A stretch of DNA of 64,000 nucleotides, taken from contig ARYC01017931.1 of assembly GCA_000711775.1 (NCBI GenBank), positions 1 through 64,000 on the forward strand, given 5' to 3'. The notes beneath the pieces are model-generated. The model made no database searches. It was given only the letters and a program-made list of their open reading frames with translations, and had not been told where the DNA came from. This stretch comes from Oxytricha trifallax. Lineage: Eukaryota; Ciliophora; Spirotrichea; Sporadotrichida; Oxytrichidae. Of this stretch, positions 1 to 14,500 are shown in pieces (the first letter of the stretch is position 1; each line of letters starts with the position of its first letter). A program made the position numbers and the translations under genes.

Positions 1-3000
1 TATATCATTTTATATAGACTTCAATGAATTATGCAACTTAACAGTAATATTTTTTATATTTTTAATATAATAAATTATGATATGTACACGAGAAAATTGA
101 AAAAGGTAACCCACAGTTTTGAACTCAAATCAGATAATAAAAATTCTTAGTTAATGTTATAGCTGAATATAATACATATCATAATATATATATCAAATAT
201 GATTATATTATTCTAGTTTATGATATTTTAACTACAAAATTTATATTTTATTCACAATAAATGCATGATAGATATGGATGTGAAATTAATGGATTCTAAA
301 TTATAATTATTTTTTCAATTAAAATGCGTTAAATTATGATATGAAGAATATACCATGGTTTAGAAAAGTTTTAAATATTTATATATAAAAACGACTAATA
401 TTTTTTTCATACTTAGCATTTTAATCATAAGCAAAAAACGAAATTGTGGAAAAACAGAAGATATTTCTATATTTTTCCTTTTAATATATAGATGAATAAA
501 TAAATTTAATTATTTGTGATATTTTATTTTTGATTTCTCAAAATTATTTCAACAAACGTAGTAATTGCTATTAAACTGTTGTTTTCTAAAAGTCTTATTT
601 AATTAATTCTTTGAATTGTAAAAGCTATCGTCATTAAAGTGCTCTCTCATTAAAAATTCTTAATGTATTTTAATGAAATATTATTGAACTTGATAATTAT
701 AAGTTTAAGTTTCAAAAAATAATATTATTTAACTAAATAATTTAAGGTTAGTTCTTACAAACATAAGTCATAATTAATCCTGAGATTTAAAATTTTAGAT
801 AGATATTTAGCTCATCACAGCACCTTTTATACTTATTAAAATATTTTAATCTTAATATTATAATAATTTTATGCCTGTTAAATTTTATACTAAAATTTAT
901 GTTTTTAATTTCAAAATATTGAGAATTTACCATTAGAGAAATGAGTGCTAATAAGATGATTGATAAATAAGGAAGTACTTTGTTGTGGAAATTCGATAAA
1001 CTAATATTACAAAGATAAAAATATAAAAATAATGATTGCAGTATACTATAAAATAGTTATGTTATATTTGAACATCATGCAATCTTAAGTTTATTACTTT
1101 TAGGATATTATTGTAAGAATTAGAAACAAAACTAAGTCTTATTATTTAAAGTTTAAGAGTAATTCTTTACCCTATTGCTTCAAACATTTTATGAAAAAAT
1201 ATAATAAACCCATGCTTCTGATAAGTCACATCATAAGAGGTTAACAGCAAATATTTAACAGTCAAATCATTACTGGCTGAATTTATATATATATATATAT
1301 TTTTAAGCTAATTTTAATTTTACACACATACTGATTGGCTTATTTTATAATGACAATTAATCTAGTCAATATTTTAAGAAATTTACCCTTATATTCATGC
1401 CATTAAGTTCTTTCTTAATATTTATCAATTCTTAACTTCATCATTATACTTATAAATAATATGGTTTTTAATATTTAATTACATTTTCTAGTGAATTTTA
1501 ATGAAAAGTTTTAAAAAATTTATCTCTAAGATACATTTACTTGTATGAAGGATATAATTATCTTTGTATTATTTTTAAATTTTAATAATTTAATTAGTTA
1601 GAGAGAAATTTTATCTCTATTTAAATTTGTAATTATAGAAGGCATTTAATAACAAAATATTTATTTGTCTAATGAAATTTGAATTATAGGATAAATTTTT
1701 AATTTTTAAAAATGATATTTTATAATATAGCTATACTATAAATGTAAGATTGATTTTTAATCATCTTATTTTTAATTATTCTCCATAATAGTTAATTATT
1801 TTAACTTAATGATTTTAATTATCTAAATTTAACACTTATTTTGAAAAGTTTCTAATTTAACTTATCAAATTCCTATACTTCAAAATCTACTCTATTATAA
1901 TTATTAATGGGTTATGTCCCTTCAAATTCAAAATATTACTCGAATCATTTTTATATAAATTTAATAAAAAAAGTACATTTGCTCTAAGTTATTAACGTTT
2001 TAAGATAAATAAAAAGAATAATCCCTCATTAATTTCACATTATTTTATGTCATAAAAGGAATGTCCTGTATTTAATGTAAGAATATAGATTTAATTATAT
2101 GTTAAATATTTCTCAGACTCTAAATATATATTATTAGTATGATTTAAACATGTGTTAACAGTTGATAAATATGTTCCTAAGTACTACATTAAAGAAGAGA
2201 TCGAACAATTAGTGATCCAAAGTCATGAAACAAGTATCGTATCTTGCACTGGAGTTTTTATTAATTAATTTATTTTGAGTTTTTCTTTTATTTTAGATAA
2301 TTAATTCTTTGTACTATGGAAAAGTCTTATTTCGATTAGAAGCCTCATTCAAATTCAACCAAATAAACTGACTCAATTCTGAAAGAAAAAACATAATTAA
2401 AAAGAAATCATTGCTGAATATATTTAAATAAGAAATCTTAATTTACTAATGACTATACATTTTGGATTGAGCATTTTATTATTTTAACTGATAAGGAAAA
2501 TAATACCATATTACAAAAATTAAAAATAAACTCTGTAATCATTATCAGTGTTTAATTTCAAACTATTTAAGTGCAGAAAATTAATACAAAGGATTGATTT
2601 AATAAACACTTCTTTTAATGATAAGTGATTAACCATTATCCAATTATAATAGAGTCTAATTTTTAGATAAGAAAAAATTAATGCCATAATGATTAGTAAA
2701 TCAAATAACAATGAATAATTATTAATCATTCATAGTTCCTAACATATCCCTCTATACTAGATAACTAAACAAGATATAAAAATATATAAAAAATTATTTA
2801 TTTATCATTATTTTAAAAAAGCCAAACTTCATTCACATAGATTAATTGTCAAAGATATTATTAATAAATTTATAATTATTCTATTGTTGTAAAGAAGATT
2901 ACGAATTAATTATGGCAATAGACATTTTAATATTTATAGTATATTATACATAAATAAACAGTTCTAGAAGATAAATATGAAAATGCTTATGAAGTTGTAT

Positions 3001-5525
3001 TTTTATTGAATTCAATATTCTAAAACAATTATAATTTAAACTTTTTTAAATTCACATTTTATATTCTCTGCTTACTAAACTTAATTATAAATTAAGAATT
3101 TTTTTCTAGAAAATGAACGAAAGTAAGTCATTATGAGAAGCGACAATATAGTAAATTATTGATTTATTTTTATTATGAGCTAGCTTGTCAAATGATTAAT
3201 AAATGTCAAAATACAATGATTAAATAATTTTGATTTTGAATTAATTACTTACTATGTGAAATTAACTATTCTTGGATAATCCAGGCGTCTATTATTTATA
3301 ATTTGCTTTTGATATTTCCAATTTTTATTGCCTTTTTTCCGTGAAGATTCTACTTTTTCTACTTTCTCTCTTGAGTCACCAATTATTCAAAACAACCATA
3401 ATATTATTACCTTTTGTAAGAATATATAGCTTGACAAAAACAAAATCAATCTGGATCTTAAAATCAGATATATAAATGATTACAAAAGATAATAACACAT
3501 TAAAATCAATTATAACATTTTTATTTAAAGTTTTATTAAAAAATAAATTGCATTTTAGAGTAATTGGGTTTGATCTAGTATTCCCATTTGGACAATTACT
3601 CATGATTATATGTTCATCTATATATTAGGAAACATTTTAAAGTTTAAGTAAAGTATGCCTATAAAAATTCTAATATTAATAAGCCTATTAGTTGATGAAA
3701 TATGGTAAATCACAAATTAAGAAAATTAATATAAAAAAGAATACTAATTTTTGATAATCAGATTTTGAAAATTAATAATTAATAAGTGTGTACTTGGAGT
3801 ATTTAATACATTTATATTTTGGAAAATATTTTTGTAATTTATTTGCAATATTAACTTATTTATAATTGAATTAAGAGTTCTATCAAATATGATTGATTTA
3901 CTTATATCATAAAACATCGCAACTTATAGAGAGGTTACTCTTTGCTTTTTGTTTGATATTAATCTCCGTTTTTAGAATTCCAGTACTGCTACTTGATTTT
4001 TAATAATAATGGCTTAGATAAGTAGCATTTTTATTATTTATTAAATCTCATATAAAATATTTCGTATAAACATTATTCCTTTATGGTTAATATTATTAAA
4101 AAAGTAATAATAATTATTTTTTATATATAATTTTTTTAACTTAATTAATTCATATATTCAAACGAAATTTATATTTTATCATTATTTAATAAATTGCATA
4201 AATATTTTAGTTTTTCTTCATGTATTGTCAATAAATATAATTTTATTTAATTAAAATTTTGTACTAATAAAGTGAATAATATGTTTTATTTTAATTTTAA
4301 AAAATTAAAAAGCTAATTATGTTATTAACTAAAATAAAAAAAATGACATTACACACATAACTTTATTTTTCATTTTTTCATAAATTTGAAAATAAAGTGT
4401 TAAGCATTATCAAATAGTACATTAAAAATAATAGTTAATAGTTTCAATAATGTTAATAAAACATTAAAAATTAAAATGATTTCAATTTATGAATATTAAT
4501 TATTTTAATATGATATAAACTTTGTGATTATCTACTAGTTATTTGTAATTTTCAAAATAAAAATTAACTATATTATATAAGCAAATTTTTAGTTTAGTAT
4601 ATTCTTAATTAATGCTCTATTTTATATAAGGCCATCAATTTATGTATACCGTTAAAAATATAGCTGTTAATATTGATAACAAAAATAAAACTAATTAATA
4701 ATAATTAAACAATGGAGGATTAACTAAAAGATTAGCGTGCAGCAATTGAATTTCTTTTATTTTGATTTTCTTATTTTATCAACATGGTATTTCAGAATGC
4801 CAAGTATTACATTATTTAAGTATGAATAATTATTATATTGCTTGAGAAATCTGTGATAAAACCTAAAATTATACAAATATTTAATTAACTTGGGAGGTAA
4901 TATGATTAGATGGCCTAACAAACAATTTGAAAAATTTATTTTATTTATATATTTGTCTGTTTTTATTATTAGAAATTAAATTTTTATAAAATTATAATCA
5001 TATATTTAAAGAATTTATGGAAAATTAGTATCAAACTTAAGACCATACAATGAATTGTTAACAATATAAAAATGTTAAAAAGTCTAATTAAAATCATTTA
5101 ATTTAACTTGTCTAGGCTTTAAATATATAATTGCCTAAGAAAATGTAGATTAAAAGCATTTTTGTAAGTGAATTGCCTAAAAAAATAAATTCTCTATACT
5201 TTTATTATTATTTATATTTTAATAAATAGTAGGTTAACTTAATTAAAAGTTTTGTGTAAAGTGATCTCCAAGTTATATATTAAAGGTGTCTACGCTTAAT
5301 AACTACTGAATAGATTTTAATTTATTTAAATAAATTTAATATAAAAGATAAAATTATCAAAAATGATAATGGTGCCCACAATAATTTAAGGTTTATTACA
5401 AAAATTAGTATTTTAAGTAAAATGAGAGTAATGACCTCCAAGAGAGTCGCTAAAATCTTTTTCTCAATTTTTTAATGATACAAAAATCATTAAAACATCA
5501 AGATAACATATTATAAGTCATTAAA
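1..5525. other. AT-rich stretch, no gene recognised
   Basis: Extremely AT-rich DNA with homopolymer runs and no frame that I could recognise under either the standard or the ciliate code. The small standard-code frames on the minus strand near 2.5 and 3.4 kb have low-complexity composition and look like chance. The only structure seen is a weak relative of the 43-kb inverted-repeat element near 1.3 kb, listed separately. Confidence 0.6.
1300..1380. repeat. Diverged copy of the 43.3-kb inverted-repeat element
   Basis: The stretch around 1321-1366 contains a block (TACACACATACTGATTGG followed by CTTATTTTATAA and GACAATTAAT) that matches, in reverse orientation, the centre of the element at 43324-43595 and, directly, the centre of the copy at 49.8-50.1 kb. 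The ends of the element are not clear here, so this is either an old, eroded copy or a fragment. Homology is seen by eye only. Confidence 0.5.
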
Positions 5526-5550
5526 AAGATCTCTAATGATAATTTCAAGA

Positions 5551-5914
5551 AATCTATAGCAACCTAGATCTTAAAAACTTTTCACATTAACATCATAAAA
5601 ATACATTAAATTTCGAATTAATATTACAAATTTTAGATTATTTAATTTTTTTTATATCCGCGATCTCACAAATTTGTTTACTAATACAATGATTAGCCTT
5701 TTAACTTTTTATTAATGTTAGGAAAATAGATCACTAAACTCAATGATTGTATTCGCAACTAATATAGCAGCTTAACATTATATAAGTAAATAATTTGTGA
5801 ATCATGGATATAAAATAACATAAAATAAGTTTAAAATTTAAATATTAATTCAAAATTAATTGTATTTTATGATGTTAATGAGAAAAGTTGTTAAGATTTA
5901 GGTTGCTATAGATT
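5551..5914. repeat. Foldback element F (long imperfect inverted repeat)
   Basis: The left arm, starting AATCTATAGCAACCTAGATC, reappears as its reverse complement at about 5870-5914 (GATTTAGGTTGCTATAGATT). Pairing continues inward with mismatches through about 5685 on the left and 5790 on the right, leaving a loop of roughly 100 bases. Weaker pairing extends outward to about 5526 and 5942. It has no coding potential. It resembles a MITE-like foldback transposon in form; no target duplication was found, and the arm divergence suggests it is older than the foldbacks at 11 and 18 kb. Confidence 0.65.
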
Positions 5915-5942
5915 ACATGGATTGGTCTCTATTGCTCTTTAA

Positions 5943-8900
5943 AAATATAAAAATAAAAAGTTTTATTATATATAAGATATAAACTTAAAATATTTAAAAA
6001 CATTTATATTATATTAAAATGCTGTAAACATTACACACAATTTGTAAATTTAAAACTCAGCAATGAAGTTGCTTTAAGTTTTATGGGATATAAACTAATT
6101 ATTAAAATATTATTAATTATATTTTTATAGAGTAAACATGCAGGTGTAGATTTTTAAGAATCGTATTTCTCGAAGGAGATATTTAATTTATTAGTTAATT
6201 TTCATAATTTGCATGTAATAATAATAGGACTAAAACTTTAAACTTTTATCTCAGGCTAGATTTTAAACCTCTCGTTTTAAGATAATGAACAAATATGTAA
6301 TATATCATTGAAGATTGTTTGATTATATTTAATAACTGTAATATTGAGTTTTTGGCTTAATATAATAAAGCGATAGATCAAAAGCTAAAATATATGTTGA
6401 GTCTAATAAAACTACTGAGATATATTATTATACATAGAAACTGCTTGTGAATGTTATTTTATTTATTTATTTTATAAGGTTAATTTCTCTTTGTTTTTCC
6501 TTACATAATTTTACTTCAATTCTTAAATACTAATTGAATAATAATAAATGAACTAGAATTAAAAGTAATTAATTGTGAAAGATCATTATAATGGTTATAA
6601 AAATCAGTAATAGTGCTAAGCTGTCAAACATTAAACTATGTAATGAGAAACATGCACATTTAATTTATTATACTAAGTTCATTAATTTAATTTTGCAAAA
6701 TTATTTTTTATTGGAGTAAATCTGATTAAAGTATAATTAAATCTATTGAATTTACTACTAAGTGTTATGAATAAGCAAGTATACTCCTTCAAAATACATT
6801 CATTAATAATAAAAATTAAAATAAACTCTAACCAAACTGAATTGCTTTGAGAAAAGAATTGAAAACCCTTTACTTCACTGACTTATGTACCAGAGTTAAA
6901 ATTAATAATTGTGAGTATTTCTTATATAAAAGTTAGTTTAAGTAATATTTATCACTTGTTGAAATTTTTATAGGTGTAACCAGAGTATAACAGACTATCA
7001 TAAAAGAGTTCTTTAAAAATATTATCAAGCATAATTAAATTATTGTATTTATTAGCTAGAAATTTATAGAAATGCAACAAAAATACTGGTAACAATTTAA
7101 TATATGTCTCAACATTTTATATATTTCAACAGCATGAATTTATTAATTATATTATATTGAAAGATTACTATTTAATTTTTTTATATTAATTATTCAAACT
7201 GAAAATTAGAATATGAATTTATATAGAATGTTTTAAAAAAAACAATATATAATGGAAATTTATCTAACAACATTTATTTTTATATTAAACTGATATCAGT
7301 AATTTATGATTGATTATTTTAATATAAAATACAGTAAGCTGAAGGATCCTAGAATTAATTCTGGAATTCCAAAATTATTCTGGGACGTTTTGAATTATTT
7401 CTAAAATTCCTTATTCCTTGAGCAATGCAGAAATTTTATTGGTCCCAAAATGAGTCTGTAACGTTTAGAAATTTTAACATTGTTAGGGATCCAATTTTTT
7501 ATAAATAAAAAGTATTTCCATGTCGACCCAAGATTGTTTAAAAGTAGCTTTTTAGTATTTTATTTTAGACTAATTTATATGATAATATGCGATGAATAGC
7601 ATAATTACTGTTCATGATCATCATCAATAGTTACGTGATTTTGAATTTGTGATTTTAAGGTTAGCGTACTAAAAAATAATTTCATTGCAAATATATATGT
7701 AATTATATTGTTTTCTAGATAGAATGCATCTTATTGAGGAGAAAAAAAAATATTCTTAAACCTCTATATCGAAATGTATACAATATATAATTACAATTCC
7801 CAAAAATAATAATTAGATTGGTTATTTATTAAATTTGCTTAAATTATATGTTTTAAATTGATAATGAATTAATCTTGATAAAAACTTTTATATAAGATGT
7901 ATGTACTTACTATTATATTCTTAAAAGAGCTTATTTTCATAAGTATCAATGTCTATTTATTAAATTCAACAACTTCAACACTAAATGTATGATTATTAGT
8001 GATAATAGATATAGAAATATATCAAAAATAGAAATATTAAACCTTATCCTTTTTTGTTTATTCATAACATAAGTACATCATATTTGATTAATTTCAACTG
8101 TATAATTAATAAATGAAAATTGGGCTTAAGTTTTTTTTTAATTTTATAAGAAAAATTTACTTAATTTCAAAATTTTCGCTCAATGAATTCTAAAATATCG
8201 GCATCATCTAAGAAAAGCATAAAACAATCATCAAGAAGAGACGTAAAATTCATAATATCACTATGTCCTTAAAATATTCATAATGATATTTTAAACTAAT
8301 TCTTAAAAGTATTTAAGAAGCTACTTTTCATTAGTTATTGCAATTATCAAAATAAAAGTATGAATCTATTTTAGACTACTAAATAATCTTGATAATTTCT
8401 AAGGAGAAACTAAGAATATAAATGCTTCAGTCATATTTTGGCATAAGTTAGAAATTATTTAATTTTAAACATGCTCAAAATTTTTGCAAGAAATAAAAAA
8501 AAGTTAACTGTTAAAATTATTTCCCGAACCTTTAATATTCATTTATAGTCAAAGTATATTTGAGATTAATCAAAATATCAAGAAAATTACTCATTATAAG
8601 AAGATTTTTTAATAAAATTAAGAGGTATACTCAAGTATGATTAAGAAACAAAGCAGTTTTAGATTTCATTAAAAGATAAAGAAAGTTTTCAAAATTAATG
8701 AATAAAATAGTATTTTATTATATAAAAAATAATTTTTAATGTTATAATATAAAAGGGAGAACTTAAGCATTCATTATTCACTATTTCATTTCAGAGACAC
8801 GGCATAAGATACTAATGGCAAATCAATTAAAATTTAATTAGATCATATATTATAATTTATATCATAGTAATTATCTCTAATCTGATTTTAATTTCTATAA

Positions 8901-10500
8901 ATATATTAAATTTTAGAAGTATATTATCTCAAATAATGGGAAATTAAAAATATACTTCATTAAATGTTGATTTGAGTAACAATCACAAATAATTGATTTT
9001 TTTCAACTCAATATTTATATATATGTCAGCAATTTATTTTTTAAAATTGAGAAACCCTACTATTATTTCTAAAACCTAAAATTAAAGTGAAAACTATTAT
9101 TTACTAATGTAATTTTTGGTTTGGGAATAGCCGAAACAAATTATGTATTATTGGTAAAATAATTAACCCTTAAATAGGAAGATTTCAAATAATTAAAAAA
9201 TTTCCTTTAAAAAGAAATAAACTTTTGACTCAATACCTCTCAATTTTATAGGCAGTCATTTATTAGATTTTATAAAGCATCAATAATCTATGAGATAGGC
9301 TAACAAAAATAAACATTTTTATTTCTATTAAGTTAATGGTATTTATTTAATGCTAATATATATATCTAGGAAAATGATGCTTTTAAAATAATTATAGATT
9401 AATAAGACTATTAATTTATCAATAAAATATCTAATAAAATTTAAAAACATAAATATACTTATCGTTTTTGTATTTCATTTTTTATAATTAATTAATTTCA
9501 AAATATTTTTATATAAAAACAAATATTGCTAATAATTAGTATATTCCGTAATGTAGATAAGTTTAAACATAAATTAAGCAAATTTAATCTATGAAATTTT
9601 TATATCTCAATATTAAATTTACATTAGCTTAAAATACTACACAAAAATAATTAGTATTTATTGTAAAAATTACTTAAATTTTATTTTAAATTCTACTTGC
9701 TGAAAATTAATAAATTCACAAAAATTTAAAAGTTAATAAATTTTCATAATTTATATTTATGAAAGAACTCTAATTTTAAGGTATTTTTTTGAATTGGAAT
9801 TATTACAGATAAGATTCATCACTCATAAATATTTTAAGGCACAAAAACTGGTAACATTCAAATTAAAAGCATTTTTACTTTTTATGATGATAAGCTTATT
9901 TTTTATGATATATATATATATAGCAATTTAGACCTTAAAATGTATTAAAAATATGATTTTTATGTTGATTTAGACTTAAATCAAATAATAAAAAACTCAA
10001 ACAAATTATGCTTTATTATTTAATGTATTAGATTCATATAATATGAAAAAATTCAATTGATATAATTATTAGTTTATGATTAAAAACTCATATTAAGTTT
10101 ACTAAAAAGAAAAAGATATTTAACTTTGATTAACGTTTTTCAAAATTATTTTAGTTTTTATGGGCCTTAATTATGTGCGAACTAAAATATTAGTAAAATT
10201 GAAAATTAACAATTTCAAAGAAACATACCATAGTTTTATAATAATTGTAATATCTAAATAAAATCCACTTAAGACTTTAACTTTTGAAAGGAGCTAGTAT
10301 ATAAATTTCTAATTGGAAATTGGAAAAAGTTGCGCAAATTTTTTTTTCTAATTCACAGCTTATAAGTCGGATTTTGAAGTTCGAGTTGATAAAATAAAAA
10401 TTGCAATTAGAGTAGAAGACATTTAAAGTAAATTGAAAAAGGGATTGAAAAGTCTGGTATTTTGTGAATAATAAACACCAAATTTAATTATAAAATTAAT
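5943..10500. other. AT-rich stretch, no gene recognised
   Basis: Very AT-rich with no recognised frame. A short, GC-richer patch at 7344-7492 begins and ends with GGATCC-containing sequence in opposite orientation (AAGGATCCTA and TTAGGGATCCAAT), a weak inverted repeat of about 150 bases that could be an eroded small element. Nothing else stands out. Confidence 0.5.
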
Positions 10501-10556
10501 ATACTATTTAATAACAAGGAAGTTATAAGTTCTGAAGAGCATTGAGAGATGAGTGA

Positions 10557-10872
10557 TGGAATAAGCGTCCATAAGATGGAAGAGCTCTTTTATTAGAGAT
10601 GCCGATGATTGAGACATTTTATTCATCTATAAAACAAAAGGCTTAGGAAAGAACATGGAGGAGGCCTAGGAAATAATTTAACAATAAAGCATTAAATGAT
10701 TTATTTAATAAAATGACAATCCCTCTAAAGAATGAGAAGGTCAGAAGAATTCAGGATCTTATGGCAAAGTAATAATCAAGAAAGTAGATGAAAAAAGGCA
10801 TAACATTAAACTTTAATTTTGTAGAAATCCGACGAAAACTTTAGTCAAGCAATAATATAAATAATAAATTTT
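10557..10872 (+). CDS. Coding-like frame, function unknown, interrupted by foldback A
   Basis: With TAA and TAG read as glutamine, the frame after the TGA at 10554 stays open for about 105 codons to the edge of foldback element A. The inferred protein is basic and rich in charged residues (for example RRPRKQFNNKALNDLF and NEKVRRIQDLMAKQQSRKQM), which is unlike the Phe/Ile/Tyr-rich output of the surrounding DNA. A possible start is the ATG at 10599. The frame also stays open after the element if the element and one copy of its 8-bp duplication are left out, but the composition there becomes low-complexity. I do not recognise a family. It could be a macronucleus-destined segment, a germline-limited gene or part of an old mobile element. 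Confidence 0.45.
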
Positions 10873-11518
10873 GGGCGGTACCTGTCTCACCACCACACTT
10901 TTTATATATAAATTTTTTATTCAAAAGAGTCACAGACCGACTGGTCAAATTTGGATTAAAAGTCACTAATAGAGTAATAAAAATAATATTTGGGAACTCT
11001 TAAGATGAGTAAAGACAAAAATTAAATATACTTTTATCATAAAATTCATGTAGTTTCCACTTCGATTTTAAAGTAAAAAATAATCATTTTTTAGGGATAA
11101 AATTTTACAAAAATAATAATTTCTTAATTGTATAACTTAATATGCTTCTATTGAGGGTTAAATTTGATGAAAAGCATGTAATATAAAGTTTAATAGATAT
11201 ATCTATACATGCTTTTCATCAAATTTAACCCTCAATAGAAGCATATTAAGTTATACAATTAAGAAATTATTATTTTTGTAAAATTTTATCCCTAAAAAAT
11301 GATTATTTTTTTACTTTAAAATCCAAGTGGAAACTACATGAATTTTATGATAAAAATATATTTATTTTTGTCTTTACTCATCTTAAGAGTTCCCAAATAT
11401 TATTTTTATTACTCTATTAGTGACTCTTAATCCAAATTTGACCAGGTCTGTGACTCTTTTGAATAAAAAATTTATATATAAAAAGTGTGGTGGTGAGACA
11501 GGTACCCCCCTAAATTTT
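10865..11518. mobile_element. Foldback element A, near-perfect palindrome with 8-bp target duplication
   Basis: The element at 10873-11510 (638 bp) is almost entirely two inverted arms of about 300 bp around a short centre near 11190. It starts GGGCGGTACCTGTCTCACC and ends with the reverse complement GGTGAGACAGGTACCCCCC. It is flanked by identical 8-base direct repeats TAAATTTT at 10865-10872 and 11511-11518. The arms differ by only a few bases, including a 3-base indel near 10938. There is no transposase, so it is a non-autonomous (MITE-like) DNA element moved by an enzyme supplied elsewhere. An 8-bp duplication is known for hAT-type elements; that family link is inference only. Confidence 0.85.
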
Positions 11519-14500
11519 TAAACAATATAAATTACATGAGGCTTATTCTCATTTGTATTTCACTATTCTAGAATAATATATATTAATATTTTCGATTTTA
11601 TTTGATTAAAATTTTTTAAATGTTATTAATTTGTAAGTTAGAATAAAATTATAATACATTAATACTTCTGTAAAAATTCATAAAATACTTGAAATATTAT
11701 AATAATTACTTATTTATTACAATTATATATTATCTTATCATTTGAACTATAAAAATAAAAGCGCTTAACTTTATTATAATATATTAAGGTATAATCTGAA
11801 AATTTAATTGAAATTTAAAATTGATCTCCTGATTTAAACTATCATTTTGTCAATTAATTTTAGATAATGATTAAATTAGAAGTTACATTTAAATCCTATT
11901 ATTTTAAAAATTTAGATATTTTTTATTTAAGTATTCTTTATAAGTACTTATATGAATAAAAATCAAATTATTTTAAACGATTTTTTCTTTTGCTTATATA
12001 CATTAAATACTAAATATAATTGATAAATTATTAAATAATTTCTCATAGTATTTTATATTTAGAGAAAAATTGAATATTTAAATAGACGATCATTAATAAT
12101 CAAAAACTAAGGTTTGTTATAATTATATTTTAAAAACTCATAATTTTAACGAGCTAAGTCTAAATTTATTTTTTAGACTTAGTACGTAAAATTAATTATC
12201 TTTGATTTTATACTATATTAACTTTCATTTTTTTATAAACTTACTATTTATTTTTATCATATTATCTACTATCCAATTATCATTGCTCTTTTTTAATAAC
12301 TTAATTATTATTGGTTAAACTTAGTTTGAATTATTTTTTAAGTTTAGATATTAAAGTTTGAAAAATTTTTTAAGAAAAGCATAGTTCATATTATCTTTTT
12401 ATTAGTTATTCACTTATACTTGAATATAAGGTATAATTAAATTTTATTACATATAAAGTAAGTAAATAATATATTTCTATTCTTGATTTTTTAATCATTC
12501 TTTGGAAATTTTAAGTAATTTCTCTAATTACTAAACACTTGATGGGAAACATGAAATATCAAGAAAATGTAAACTAGCATATTTTGAGAAAGAAAAATTA
12601 AAAGATAAAAACATATTTTATACATAATGAGATTAACATCATTCATTCAATGAAGAAGATCAGGTACTTTGGATTTATATATTTCAAGCAAATAAAATGA
12701 ATTTAATATCTAAGGTAAACATAAAGGTATTTATTTTTTATTATAAAACTTAATTTACATTAAATAAGAAAAGCCTTGTTCTTTTTTAATAGTAATTTAA
12801 AACTTCATCTATAAAGTATGTAAATATTAAATTAATAACTCTAATTATTATATTCTTAAGTTTAAATTTCTATATATAAAATTATATGCTATAGTTGTGA
12901 GTATCTATTTATTTTGTTGATTCGCAAATTCTGAGAAACCAGTCGATATAAGTATGCCTAGCCTACTTAAAATTTATCAAATATAAAGTCTCTAAAGAAA
13001 TCTTATTGAAAAATATTGATGTTGACTTCAATAAGTAAATAGCAATCGATAATACGAGTTTTGATACTTTATTTTTTATTGATAAAAAACTAATACTTCT
13101 AAGATAAGACTCAAACTTTAAGCAAGCTAGACATGTCTTCATATCATATTAACTTAGGCTGATGTTTAGTTTTAGTAAATTTAATGATCCAATAAATTAC
13201 TTAAATTCAAAATTTAATAATAATTTATTCCGCTCAATTAAATGCATTATTATATTAGAAAGAGAATTTATATTATTAATAAATCTACTAATAGAATTTA
13301 TATTATTTACAAAATTAAGTATATACTCTTTTTATAAAAAGATGAAAGTATAAAAATAGTAAAAATAAATCACAGTAAAAATCAAAATATAAAATATTTA
13401 AAAAATGAAGAATTTGAAAAAGTAAATTATTCAAATTAGATTTATTTTAAAATCTTATCTGATGATTGATGAAAGAAATAAGCAATATATTTTTTAAATT
13501 ATTAAATAAATTTATAGATACTACTATATCTAATTCTATTAATTATCATATATCTACACTTTTTTTGAAATTTTTCACTTTGACGTTAATTGATTACTCT
13601 TTTAAAAAATAGAAATTACATTTCCTTGTTTCCCTTTTTAGTTATTTTAATAATAATAGTAAATTATATCATAACAAATATTTTTAATTTTTTTATGTGC
13701 TTATTTTAGTTTTACTATTTTTGAGCCTGTTTTTTTAAATATATAAATTTAGATCATTTAATTAGACTCCATAATATTAAATTTATGTTTATTAAAAACA
13801 CATTTTAGTTGTTATTTTATTATAAGTTTTCTTATATACTCTTGAGATGGTTTATGAAGTTTTAATGATTAAAAAAATAGAATTTGTAACTAACTATTAT
13901 TAGTTGCGAATTAAGAAATAAATTACTAGATTTATACGCCTGCTATTGAAGAAAGTAGATAATAGAGAAAATTTTTATAATTTTATTTAAAAACTTTTTA
14001 TTTAACACAGCTTTGATTAAATAATAAACACCTTAATTACTTTAATCTTATAATTAAAAATGTAGAAGCTCTCTTATTTTTCCAGCGGTTTGAATTTATT
14101 TAATGAATAATTAAAACTCTATCTAGACTTTTTAACGACAAACTTTAACTTATGTTTTAAAAGTAAATCTCATTAAGACATGACATTGTACCACGATAAG
14201 CCAAAAATATACAATTAAAATGCTACATTATTAAGAGTTTTAGGCTATGTGCTTTAATAATCCAGACTACAATTACATTCCAAGGTTCTATCTAACTGAG
14301 CTTAACTACTTAATTATCTCAAAATTCATTAATCCTTGAATTCAAAACAAATAAAAAATACTATGTTATTATAGAAATATATTAAAAAATTGGGAAATTA
14401 AATGAAAGTTAAAATATATTAATAACGTTCAAATATATTTTGAATAATGTCTCAATATCCTGGCTTTATTCCAAAGAGAGTTAAAAAGAGGTGACTATTA

